DNA from: Lycocorax pyrrhopterus obiensis
Taxonomy: Eukaryota; Chordata; Aves; Passeriformes; Paradisaeidae
Assembly (NCBI GenBank): GCA_014706295.1
Contig: JACSVZ010000007.1
Span: 43,166,975 to 43,230,974 of the forward strand
Length of the DNA: 64,000 nt
Direction of reading: 5' to 3'
Shown: one piece after another, positions 50,151-60,289 of the stretch
Layout of the letters: each line of letters begins with the position of its first letter
How positions within the stretch are numbered: position 1 is the stretch's first letter
Made by a program: the position numbers and the translations under genes
The notes under the pieces: model-generated
The model's database searches: none
The model's input: only the letters and a program-made list of their open reading frames with translations
Told to the model about the DNA's origin: nothing

Positions 50151-51526
50151 GTAAGTGGCTTTCTGTTGTTTTCTACCAGCTTATTTATAAATGAGCTTAC
50201 TTATAGGTGAGCTTAAAATGCTTGCATGAAGGGAAATTCACCTGATACTCATGTTTTCTCTGCTGAGCTGTAAGGCAAAGCATTTAAACATAAACACTGA
50301 AGCTTAAGATTCCTGATTTTATCACTGACTTCCTCTTGTGGCTTTGGGAAGGACATTTTTACAGTGTGCAACATTAGTATTTTAAGTCATTTGGACATGG
50401 TTAAACTAATGTTTTGTCCTGTCAACCTCACAGATTAGCACAGAGAAGGAGGAAATGTGCTGAGGGATCTATATCTCTCTTCTTCCTCGCTCCCTCCCCC
50501 CCCTTTTTTTTTTCCATTGTAATACTCGTTTTTCTGCCATCTCCAGTGAAGGAAAAAGAAAAAGTATATGGGCTGCTGAATTTGTACTTCTGCTGGTAAT
50601 GCTTGACAAAAAGCTAACTCAGCTTGCTTTTGAGCTGCTATATTCTTTTCAAAAGACCAATAGCTTATTAAAAAAAAATCCTTTGTTAGCTGAACAAATT
50701 CTGATCTCTTATGATTTAGTCATGGTAGACATGTTTTCCACAGTTTACTAGTCCTGTTTATTTCAGTTCAATCTGTTTTCATTTTTAGCTTTGCACATAC
50801 TTCTGTAAGTGGGACATTGATTAATAAAAAAAGCAACAGTCATGAGCTCCTGGTGCTCTGTTGAGAGTTGAATTTTATTGTCCTTTTTTTTTTTTTCTTT
50901 TCTTTTCTAAGTAGAATACTTCTCTTCTATCCTCAGGTGGATTTCTGTGTTTGAAATGTATAAATAATTCAGGGTAACACTCTCATGACTTCAGTCTTCT
51001 TTAGGGTCTTCATTTTTTGCCAAAAGCATTGCTAATTGTTTTTCAGCTGTTTGAATAAGTCTAGGATCTCATGTGAATTTTAATACAACATTTCAAGTGA
51101 GTTTCCCAATTGACTTCTTATGAGAGTTATTCAAAACTCAGAATGAACCTGGGGAATATATGCATGTCTAGTGTTGCTCCCCAGTACATTTATCAATATT
51201 ACCAATTTAAAAAAAATATTATACGCACAGACAGTGTTTTTGTGGATATGAGAGAACTTTGTGAAAAAGAGGAATGTTTTATGGTTAGAATCTGAATACT
51301 TGAAATGTTGTCATCTCAAAATACTAATCCTTACACTTTGGTGGAAAGGAAACAACTATATTCTTTCAAAGCAGTGGCTAATATTTTGGCTTCTTAGAAC
51401 TTTCTAACCCAGAGATATTTCCCTTCATGACTTTTTTTAAAGTTAATTTATCAGCTCTGGCTAGAATAAGGGTCAGTAATGCTGGAGTTCTTCCAGAATT
51501 TTAACTAGTTCTTGCTATGTTTACAG
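50151..51526 (+). other. NRXN3: NRXN3 intron (1376 nt, phase 2)
   Basis: GT-AG intron with a strong donor (GTAAGT) and acceptor TTGCTATGTTTACAG. An imperfect direct repeat of about 18 bp (GAGCTTAcTTATA-like) sits at 50179-50214 just behind the donor. A C-then-T homopolymer patch is at about 50495-50515 and a T-rich run at 50882-50908. No gene or mobile element is seen. Confidence 0.93.
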
Positions 51527-51717
51527 GTACATACACTATGTGTTTGACCTTGGAAATGGACCTAATGTTATCAAAGGCAACAGTGATCGTCCTCTTAATG
51601 ACAACCAATGGCACAATGTCGTCATTACCAGAGATAACAGTAACACACACAGCCTAAAGGTGGACACTAAGGTGGTCACTCAGGTTATCAACGGTGCCAA
51701 AAATCTGGATCTTAAAG
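51527..51717 (+). CDS. NRXN3: NRXN3 coding exon, LNS5 middle (191 nt)
   Basis: 63 full codons with one base at each end (phase 2-1). The acceptor is TTTACAG|GT, the donor TTAAAG|GTAAAC. The first base completes the Gly codon GGG. The protein starts [20 protein letters not shown] and continues with [20 protein letters not shown], the LNS signature N-D-x-Q/E-W-H seen also in LNS4. It ends in [12 protein letters not shown]. The [13 protein letters not shown] residues fit NRXN3 as I recall it. The donor has A at +5, so it is weaker than GTAAGT. If the next intron is retained, the frame runs on to a stop at 51843-51845, adding 42 residues after this exon's last full codon. Confidence 0.97.
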
Positions 51718-52242
51718 GTAAACTCTACAAGGCTGACAGATTCCCCCTTTATTCTTGCAGGGCTCAGCTAGTGAGCAAGAGAAAGTTTACAGTAACCATG
51801 TGTTACAGAACAGTAAATCTGGACTTTGCACATTTTGGCTTTTGAATTAATTTATCTCTTTTTTTGTTTGACAACTTCTTGCAGCAGAATAGTTTGTCAT
51901 ATTTTGTTTTTTTCAGAAATTGTCATTTTGCGTTTTTTCTTAGGTAGCAATTACAGCTGGGGTTGTTCAGGGGGTTTTGTGAGGCGTTTTTTTTTTTGAT
52001 TGTTGTGGTTTTTTGGTGTGTGTTTTGTTTTGCTTTTAGTTTGGTTGGTTGTTTTGTTTTGGGGTTTGCTTTGGTTGTTTGTAGTAAAGGAAGCAGAAAT
52101 GACTTCTTGCACAATATGTTGCTCTGTTTTTAACTTTCTCTGAACATGTGTTCACTTTGCTTTATTCATGTTTGGTGGCAAGAAAAGTGACTCTAGAAGG
52201 TGTATAACTTTCTTCTTTTATGTTTACCCCTCTCTCCTCTAG
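51718..52242 (+). other. NRXN3: NRXN3 short intron (525 nt, phase 1)
   Basis: The shortest intron here, GT-AG, with acceptor TCTCTCCTCTAG. Its centre (about 51980-52082) is a G/T-rich low-complexity stretch of TGGTTTTTTGGTGTGTG type. On the RNA this would be GU-rich. Confidence 0.95.
51980..52082. repeat. GT-rich low-complexity stretch
   Basis: An almost pure G/T run of about 100 nt with TTTTGG, GTGTGT and TTGTTTG words. Transcribed as NRXN3 pre-mRNA it is GU-rich. Function unknown. Confidence 0.85.
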
Positions 52243-52416
52243 GTGATCTCTACATTGCTGGCCTAGCTCAAGGCATGTACAGCAACCTCCCGAAGCTGGT
52301 GGCGTCACGTGATGGATTTCAGGGCTGTCTGGCATCTGTGGACTTGAATGGGCGTCTGCCTGACCTTATCAATGATGCTCTGCACCGCAGTGGGCAGATT
52401 GAGCGTGGATGTGAAG
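52243..52416 (+). CDS. NRXN3: NRXN3 coding exon, LNS5 end (174 nt)
   Basis: 57 full codons flanked by two bases and one base (phase 1-1). The acceptor is CTCTCCTCTAG|GT. The donor, GTGAAG|GTATAA, lacks G at +5 and is weak. The protein reads [19 protein letters not shown], then [20 protein letters not shown], and ends [11 protein letters not shown]. The two cysteines (Q-G-C and R-G-C) form the usual C-terminal LNS disulfide in this family. The A-G-L-A-Q-G-M-Y-S and A-L-H-R-S-G residues fit NRXN3; NRXN1 has G-G-V-A-K-E and A-L-F-C-N-G by memory. EGF-C should follow, but its exon was not found in the remaining 11.6 kb. The only further coding exon seen is the 27-nt cassette at 59769. Confidence 0.97.
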
Positions 52417-54024
52417 GTATAATTGATTTCAGAGAGCTTCCCTTCTCCAGCCCTCACTTCACACTTCATTGTTGCACTCTGTGCATCTACTTGTTTACCT
52501 TGCTGTCCATTTCATTCCTTTGCTTCCATTGCAGTATCCTTCACTACACTAAGTGTCTACCAAATGCAGCTTAAGGATTGCTGGTTTCTGTGAGTGGCTT
52601 AGCAGCTCTTTTCTTATATACTCCATCCCCTATGAGTTGGTACCTTCAGTAGTGGGAAAGGATAGTACTAGAGGATGGACTACTTACTAGTAGTTTTCTC
52701 AGAGTGGTTTATTAGCATTACAGTAGTCTTAAAATACTTTGGAAGATGTTCTGAGCATTCAGTTCGTTTGTGCTTCAGAACACCCTTTCTTGGCATCCAC
52801 AGAGGTAAGTATTTTGAAGAACAAATAGAGACAGGGGAAATGGAAGGTAGAAAGAGCTGAAGGGTAAAGACTGGACCAAAAGAGGAGTTAATTTTTGATG
52901 GGGTGGGCCTCCAGTGAAAGCACTGGAGGCATTGCCTCTTCTGCCTGGAAAACATTTCTCTTTAGTAGTTTCTCTTTTCCAACCAGTTTAGTATCATGTG
53001 GGATGAGTTACTTTTTGAAGCATGTAAATAGTAGTGATTTCTTGAAGCCTCTTTAAAGAATTTGCTGTTCCTGTAAGCTCCCATTAGTTAAAAGAATATT
53101 GACATCAGCATCACTGACTCAGTAAAATGCATATGGCTTCAATTCCCAACTCACTTGGGATACTTGCCATCCAAAACTCCAAGGTTTTGCTGTCTGGATT
53201 AAATGACAATCACCATTATGTCTAGAATCACTCAGTACCAATCTGCTGTGTTGGCCACCAGTCACTAGATGAAGATAGCTTTTTCTGAAAAGTTTATATG
53301 TATGTTTGTGAAGACAAGAAGTATGTCCCAAACTGTTCCTTCAAAAATTTCACAAAGTGAAATGACTCCTTGATCATCTTTCTCTACTGTGTCAAGATTA
53401 CCGGTTACATCCTGATGAAGCCTTGCCTCTTGTCAAGACTGTTTCTTTTTAAGATTGAAAGTATCATCTTAGAGAGAACTTTGACCAACTTTAACCAAAT
53501 TGACCATACAATTAGATCTGATCCCTTGCTTGTATCTCAGTGTTCTGGGTGGGTGGGAGCTCTTGTGCCCCAGCCCTCCTTTCATGCTCCCACAATAATA
53601 CTCTGGTTTGTGAGAATTTTGTGTCCTCTCACAGGAGCTCGTTCCATGTCAACTCCCATGTCACAGCATTGGTGGGTATCACATAATTGTAGGCTGGGGT
53701 TTTTTTTCTTTCTCTCTTTTTCTTAATAGTGTCTATTAACCACTTTGTTCCTTGAGGAAATGAGCACAGTGTAGCAGAACTTGTGTCTTTGCCCACTTGT
53801 GGGCATGCCAAAAGAAGTACACCTTCTCTGTATTGTTTTTTATAAGGTTCAAGGAAAAAAATGCATTTGAGGTTTATGAAAAAGTCTATTCTATTTATCT
53901 TTGATGCACTGAAAGCTCTTCTTTAATATTAGTGATTTTTTGATAACTCTTTTGTTTAAAATTATCGCAACCCATCGGCTGTTTAGCTGGCATGTGGTCT
54001 CTAGCAGTCCTTCTCCTTCAGAGG

Positions 54025-54058
54025 ACCTCCCAATTACAATTACCTCCCAATTACAATT
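54025..54058. repeat. Perfect 17-bp tandem duplication
   Basis: ACCTCCCAATTACAATT occurs twice head to tail (54025-54041, 54042-54058) without mismatch. Confidence 0.95.
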
Positions 54059-56097
54059 CTGTTGTTCTGTGTGTAGCTCAGGAGCAGAGCCATGATGCTT
54101 TCCCAGAAGACTCTGTCCCATTGTTAGAGCTGTGGTGTTTCCTTCTCCTGTACCCAGTGTAGGTCTTTGATTTAGTGTTGTATTGCTGAGGTTGTGTAAC
54201 ATCAGTGCCACTCCCAAAACACATAACGTGGCACTTGGCTTGTCTGCGTGCCAATGTGCTGCCAGCACAGCTGCTGCCTGAATGTGGAGATTGGTTCACT
54301 TCCCAGAACGCAAATTCCCCTTCTCTTCAAAAATCTTTCAAACAGGACTCAAAATTGGAAAGAGACCTGAAAAAATGGGTGATAAGGTCAGTGATGGTCC
54401 TCATTCTCTCTTTGGAAGAACTTGATCTTGGAAAGCTGTGCCTGTACTACCTTCCCAAATGCTTCCTGTTCAGTACCAAGGAAACTGCTGAAGAGGAATG
54501 TGTTCTTTTTGCCAACGTATTTAATATTAATAAAAAACCTAAGAATTTGATCACCATAAAGCTGTTACATTTGTTGAGTTTTTTTTTCTTATTGTTTGAA
54601 TCACAGCAATCCTCAAGGCTTCATCTCAGATCTTTCTTGCTGCCTGCTGGTGCCTATTCTTACAGTTGCCAGTGGAAGTCACACCTATCTCCCATCTAAG
54701 GAAAGAAAAACTCTAAGCATGTTCAGTCCTTATTTACGTCTCCCTATTTTGTTTCCATCTGAAGTGATTTTGGGTGCAGTCTTAATGTTTTTAAGGGCAG
54801 AAGTCCCAAATAGTCCTTGCTGCCTCATGATGTTTAAATATGTATTTAATAAATAATTGAAGGCTTTTTGTCTGAATAGTTGTTCTGTGTGTTGATTTGC
54901 TGGACATCTCCATATTTCATCATGAAGAGCGGAGGGACCACCATCCATGATGAGAACATGCATGCCTAAAGAAATGTTATTCCATTCCCACACATGAATC
55001 TTGTCTTTCAAAGGTCAAGTGAGGGATTTCTGCTAATGCTTGTCTTTTGTTGTGGCTTTGCTTTCAGAGGCCGAGATTACAATGTGGCTGTTGTTTTCTC
55101 AGAAACTGTCCGTTTGATCTCAGGACAGAATCAAAGAATGTGTAGGAGAAGGAAAGAAAGGAAGAAAGCCTTGAGAACAGTAAAATACGAGGTGTAGGCC
55201 AGCAGACAGCGCTGTCCTGGCTAAGATGCACCAGTACCATTACAAAGGGGTGACATTGTTGCATCCTGTTCATGTTTTTTTATCTCTGTTCACATGTTTC
55301 AGTACCCTGTTTCATACCACCAATTAAGATTCACAAGTTTTAACAGGAAAATAATACTCCTTGTTGTCTTGGTTCTGCTGCCACCTCCTTTTATTCAATT
55401 TGAGGAAGCCATTGAATTTTCTTGACCACATTGTTCCTCTCATGTACTTAACCATGATTCAGTCTCCCTGTGTACCAAAGCACACACCTACCACAATGTA
55501 GAATTATCTGTGTTCCAGTGATGAGTAAGGCTTCTACTTGAGCAGGAAGCACTTTCAAGAAATTGTATTTATAGGACATCTTTTTCTTTGGAATCTGAAG
55601 AATTCTGAAACAGTCATATATACGAGTCACTCTTGAAATGCAGGCATCCTTGAGACTGAAATTGGCTGGTCTTTAACAGTGTATAGTAGTGCTAAAAAAA
55701 AGCCAGTTCAAGACCTAAGGCAAGGATTACTTTATCTCTGATGTCCTACCCGTTCTATCACTATTATTCCCTTAAATTATAGGGATTTGTTTAGGCTAGC
55801 AAAACTAAATAACCTCCTCATCCTCTTTGTTAGGTGACATATCAGGTTGCTTTTGCATCATGCAGCTTCCACGTGTGCTGTACAGTCTTACGGCTTCGGC
55901 TTTTGAAGTCTACCATTCAATCACCAGTGTGTTTGACAAGATGATAGCTACCACACTGACATGTTTTGTGTTTCAATGTGTCCTGCAGTACCATTGCTTT
56001 TGGCAGAGGATTTTGAGGGGGATTATCTGAAAGAAGAGAGCCCAAGAACGTCTGAAATGTCAAATGAGTTTATGGAGTTAAAGCTTCATATCACACA

Positions 56098-56132
56098 CGT
56101 TTTTTTCTTTTTTTCTTTTTTTTTTTTTTTTT
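56098..56132. repeat. T-rich run
   Basis: Near-uninterrupted T run of about 32 nt with two C interruptions. Low-complexity sequence. Confidence 0.9.
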
Positions 56133-58696
56133 GGCACGTGGTGGTTTGGTTTATTTTCATTGCTCTTTTGCAATTGCTACATTCCTGATTTTTCAGGAAC
56201 AACAGGCAGCTCTTCACAGATCTTGAAGGTCTGGTCAGATCTGTAGTGGCAGCTTGTGTTTCCCTGGAAGGGATTTGGCAAAGCTAGAAACCACCTTGCT
56301 GCCTGGTATGTTCAGGTGTGCTATACACAACTCTGAGGAGAATAAATCTTAGGGAGAATGACATGATACCAGTATACTTGTTCATTTTTACAGTTTCTTG
56401 AGCTCTTGTGCTCACTGCAGCTTTCATCACTATCTCTGACATAACAAGAGGGCCCTTCCCCTTACCACCACCCCAAAAAAGGCATTGGTGAGAGGCCTGA
56501 GAGAAAGCTGCCAAAGGTAGGGAAGTGGTTAGACTTAAATGGTCCTTGTGTCAGTGTTGCATGAGGGTATTAAACACAGTGAAGAGACAAAATGAATTCT
56601 CAGAAAGGACTTCAAATGGGAGGGCCTCTTCTAGCAGAAGCTTGAAGGCAAGTCTGCCACCTACTTTGGGCCTTGCTTTCCCCACCCATGAAATTCATCT
56701 GCCAGATATTCATGTATTTGTGATAAAAGTATGAAATTCATCTATGTCTTGCAAACCACTTTGAAATAGTGGGTGGAGGCTCCTAGACACGAGCAAAACA
56801 TTAGAAACTGAAGAAAAGAAGTCTTCTATCAGGATGTAGTTTTCTCCAGTCTCCATCTCAACAGCCTGTGAGGGATGGTTGGAAACTTTGCTCCTGAGTT
56901 TGAGTAATACAGACTATTCCTACATCAAACGTACACAGTTTGAGAGAAAAGACGTCTGCACTATGGTGTATGTGAAGAGTTGGTAGATAGAAGAAGTTGT
57001 TCCAGGTGACCTCCTTTCCCTTCTTTAAGGTAAACAATTTAAACTTCAGCTCAGCTTTTTCTCACTTCTAGACTTTTAAAATGAATTCTTCTTGCTGAAG
57101 TCCTCATTCCTTGTCTTACTAATAGATGAATGGATCAGTTTATTCCATCCACAAAAATCTAGACTGAGTGATTCACTGCTTTTTTCTCAATGGTCCTTGA
57201 AAAAGTTAAGCAGATGTTCAACCTTTTGTGTAGTTTAAAGAGGATGCCCTCAGTATTAATCAGTATTTTCTGCCTTTGAGGCATTTTTTCACCTCTTTAT
57301 TAATTTGCCATATGTTCTTCTGTGTTTTCCTTTCTTTTATTTGGACATCCCTATGTGGCTTACTATGGGAATTAGAGCTATCTGAAATTCACCTGCACAT
57401 TCTAAATATTTTCACCCCATCCTGCCCCCAGCCAAACAAACCTAACAGCAGTGGCTAAGAACATTTTATTTCTTCTGCAAGGTAGTTTTATATGTGTTTT
57501 AGAGATGTTGCTTCTACCTCACCTGTTCCACTAACAGCTTCTCACAAAGGAGACGGATTATTATTAAACTGGCTGACACTATTCCAGATGTTTTGGGACA
57601 TTTTCTTTTTGTCCTAATTTAATCTTCTTTCCAGATCCCGTGGTAAAATCATAATCTTTTGCTACTTTCCATGAAATAGTATAGTTAACCTTTGGAATTT
57701 GCTGGTGCATGAAAAGCATGAATGACACATACAGGCTGGATAATCAGAAACAGATTTTGCATACTAAGCAGTATGTGGAAAACAGCAAATCTAATCTTAT
57801 GCTTAAAGTCTCACAGCAGGATAATGTCAAAAAGGATTTCACCCTTCATCTGCTCAGTAGAGAAACTTCAAATCTGGTCATACTTCCCTGTCTCTCTGGA
57901 ATCAAAGGTTGTCCATTGAAGAGTGGAGCATTAATTTGCTCCATGATGGTTTGACATCTCTCCTTTTCCTTGCTTTTGTATTCTGTTCTCATAGTGCTAC
58001 TGGATTTATGGAACAAATATGAGCTTTTCTCTCAGTTACAAAGAAAATGAGGTGCAGGGAAGTAGGAAAAGTATGTGCTTGTTATAAATTACTTCGTTAG
58101 AATAAGTGTTGAAAATGATGCACGGAGAAATGCATCCTTCTCCTCTTTCTATTAGTTCCCCTTTCTTTTGAATTTTGTTTAAGGAAAAAGGGATTTTATA
58201 GCTCTGTGTAGTAAAGCAGTTTCAAAAGTGGGAAGAAAAATCTGACTATCTTGAACGAGAGGATAATTGCCATCTTGAGTCATTCATAGGCTGTGAAACT
58301 AGCAAAGATTCAAAATGTTAAAATTCTTAGGAAACACAGGAAATGGCATCTGTACATGTCAGTTCTAATTTATTGGGTTGTAAATGTAAAAGAAGACAAT
58401 GGGGAAAGGAGAACTACCAATCTTTCTTCAGTATCAGCCGTGATATTAGAACTTTTAAGAACAGAAGGTTAAGAAGGTAAGTATGCACTTCTTAACCGTC
58501 TTTTGAGCAATGAGGTTGATGATTTGGTGTTTTCTTGTTCCTATTGTGCTGTGTAATAGAAATATTTAACCTTCAGTGACAGGGGATTCAGGAGGCGCTC
58601 CCATCTTTGTCCTCTACGTTTTGCATTCTGAAAGAGAAAACTTAGAATCAAGGTGTAACACACCAAAAATCTATGTGGCTTCCTTGGAAACTGGAC

Positions 58697-58771
58697 TCCA
58701 TTAAAAAAAAAAAAAACAACAAAACAACCAAACAAAACAAACATGCAAACAAAAAAAAGAGGCCCAAACAA
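58697..58771. repeat. A-rich (CAAA)-like low-complexity run
   Basis: A-rich stretch with ACAACAAAACAACC and AAACAAAC words. Low-complexity sequence with no adjacent retroelement recognised. Confidence 0.85.
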
Positions 58772-59446
58772 AATTTTGAAAAAAGGCAATAAATCCTGTG
58801 CCTACATGGAAGACCATCAGTGGTATTGTTTTGCTTTTAATGCTCTTCAATTTTCAGAAAGTGTATTTGGATCTTTAGACAGTCAGACTTAGTAGACTTA
58901 GTGATTTTTTTTTTCTTTTGCCATGTGGACTATGGTTTGACCGCAGATAACAAGATCATTCTGACCTAGGTGAAAGAATGAGCTGGTACTCTTCATTTTT
59001 TTGATTGCTCTGATGACTGACTTAAGACTATATGGGTCTAAAGCCTGAGCTGTCTGCTTGCCTGTTGATGTGAGTTTTTTTTAAGGACGTGTTGAAATCC
59101 ATGAGCAGGTGACAGCTTGTGAGGGGGTAAGGTGCTACTGTCACTTATATCCAGTGTCAAGTTCAGTTCTTTGGATAAACAGAAATTTTTGTCTTATGGA
59201 GTTATCAGTCCTCTATGATTTTCTGGCAATAAATCCACTTTGGACAAAAAGCCAAACAAACTAAATATATGCTTGACTGAGGTACTGAAAGTCAAATAGA
59301 TTTTTTTTACTTAAATGGATTCTATGTATTTCTCAAATAAGATAAAATCCCTCTAAAATTATTGGTAAATGCTGAGAGATGGGTTTAAGGATGTGATGTT
59401 TTTTTTCTTCTCTTTGTATTATCTGTGAATTTTGTAATTTTGTGTA

Positions 59447-59575
59447 TGCATGAATGAAATGCATTTCTTCTCCTTTTATTTGGTTTTGTTATCTGTTGGT
59501 TGCGTTAATGTAGTCATTGTCCCTCTGCGCCCTTGTTGCTTACGTTGTCATTTCTGCATGTTTTGATTATGCATG
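59447..59575 (+). promoter_or_regulatory. NRXN3: Cluster of three TGCATG motifs (RBFOX-type)
   Basis: TGCATG occurs at 59447-59452, 59555-59560 and 59570-59575. Counted from the start of each motif, these lie 322, 214 and 199 nt upstream of the 27-nt cassette exon. (U)GCAUG is the established binding word of RBFOX splicing factors, and binding upstream of an alternative exon often represses its inclusion. Assigning them to this exon is inference. None was seen in the 300 nt downstream of the exon. Confidence 0.5.
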
Positions 59576-59643
59576 ATTGGCGGTGAAAGTTATACCAGCT
59601 TTTATTTATTCAAAGTGATGTTACCCTGGTTCATCTGCCTTTA

Positions 59644-59768
59644 TACTAACCTGTTGTTTATTGTTTTTACTTTTTGTTTGTTTGGTGTTTTTTTGTTGGT
59701 TTTTTGTTTTGTTTTGGTGTTTTTTTGTTTTCTTGTTTTTTTTTTTTTTTTTTTTTTTGCTAACAAAG
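59644..59768 (+). promoter_or_regulatory. NRXN3: Distal branch point, AG-exclusion zone and acceptor of the cassette exon
   Basis: TACTAAC at 59644-59650 is an ideal branch-point match. From there to 59766 no AG dinucleotide occurs, and the next AG is the acceptor itself (59767-59768). The tract is T/G-rich and ends with 23 consecutive T (59736-59758), then GCTAACAAAG. A branch adenosine about 120 nt from the acceptor and an uninterrupted exclusion zone are known hallmarks of regulated exons. The long U tract is a natural target of PTB- or TIA-type proteins (inference). The GCTAAC next to the acceptor is too close to act as branch point. Confidence 0.65.
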
Positions 59769-59795
59769 TTGAGTTGACCAAAGCTGACCTGCAAG
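59769..59795 (+). CDS. NRXN3: NRXN3 27-nt cassette microexon (splice site 6)
   Basis: Flanked by AACAAAG| and |GTAGAG, this 27-nt exon has phase 1-1, so it can be included or skipped without a frameshift. Joined to the last base of the LNS5 exon it encodes V-E-L-T-K-A-D-L-Q, inserted between the C-E of LNS5 and the Gly that opens EGF-C. From memory, NRXN1 carries a nine-residue insert V-A-L-M-K-A-D-L-Q at the same place, the alternative splice site now called SS6. The K-A-D-L-Q match, exact length, phase and position make the identification strong even though the exon is tiny. The insert lengthens the hinge between LNS5 and EGF-C, which in alpha-neurexin sets the angle of LNS6 and the membrane-proximal part. 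Donor GTAGAG is weak (+5 A). Confidence 0.9.
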
Positions 59796-60289
59796 GTAGA
59801 GAAGGTTGTTCTTCACCATTACTGGTTTCAATGAAAGATGCTTTTATGTAGCATTTGGTGCCTTTCACTGGATGCAGTCACACCTCTAAGACAGGAACAG
59901 AATTACAACCCCAGTGTCTCTGGAGGGGGATAGATGGGTTGAAGGAAAATATGGCAAACGTGGAGCTGCTTCTGTTGCCCTGGGGGGTTTGACTGTATCA
60001 GTCTCTGAATAGCCATAAAAGCACCAGATGATTTCCTGAAAAGCCTAATGATCAGGCAGATAGCTGCTGTGCATCAAAATGTGGAAGGCCCTCAGAGCTT
60101 TAGAAAACAGAAAGCTGATTTAGTCTCTTTAGTACTGATCTTAAGAAGTGACATCAGGAGGTGAAAACTGGTTGGTTTTTATTAACTTAGACTTCAAAAA
60201 AAAACCCCACACAAATAACTTTCTGGAATTTCAATTTTAAAATAAAACAAAACCCCCGTAACATTTAGAATGGCATTTTGCAAGCCATA

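Larger units (their letters stand above)
52417..59768 (+). other. NRXN3: NRXN3 intron before the SS6 cassette (7352 nt, phase 1)
   Basis: GT-AG intron beginning with a weak donor (GTATAA) and ending in a 23-T run and GCTAACAAAG. It contains a 17-bp tandem duplication (54025-54058), T-rich runs at 53697-53727 and 56098-56132, an A-rich patch at 58697-58771 and, at its 3' end, the regulatory-looking segment 59447-59768. Open frames such as 54205-54699 have no recognisable domain. Confidence 0.9.

Noticed and set aside
54205..54699. 164-codon open frame on +
   Set aside because: The longest non-exonic frame apart from the frame over the 382-nt exon, but it has no recognisable domain, no splice-compatible borders and ordinary intronic base composition; probably chance.
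59573..59851. 92-codon frame running through the microexon
   Set aside because: The flanks translate T-rich intron into Phe/Leu/Val runs; only the 27 nt between AG and GT are coding.
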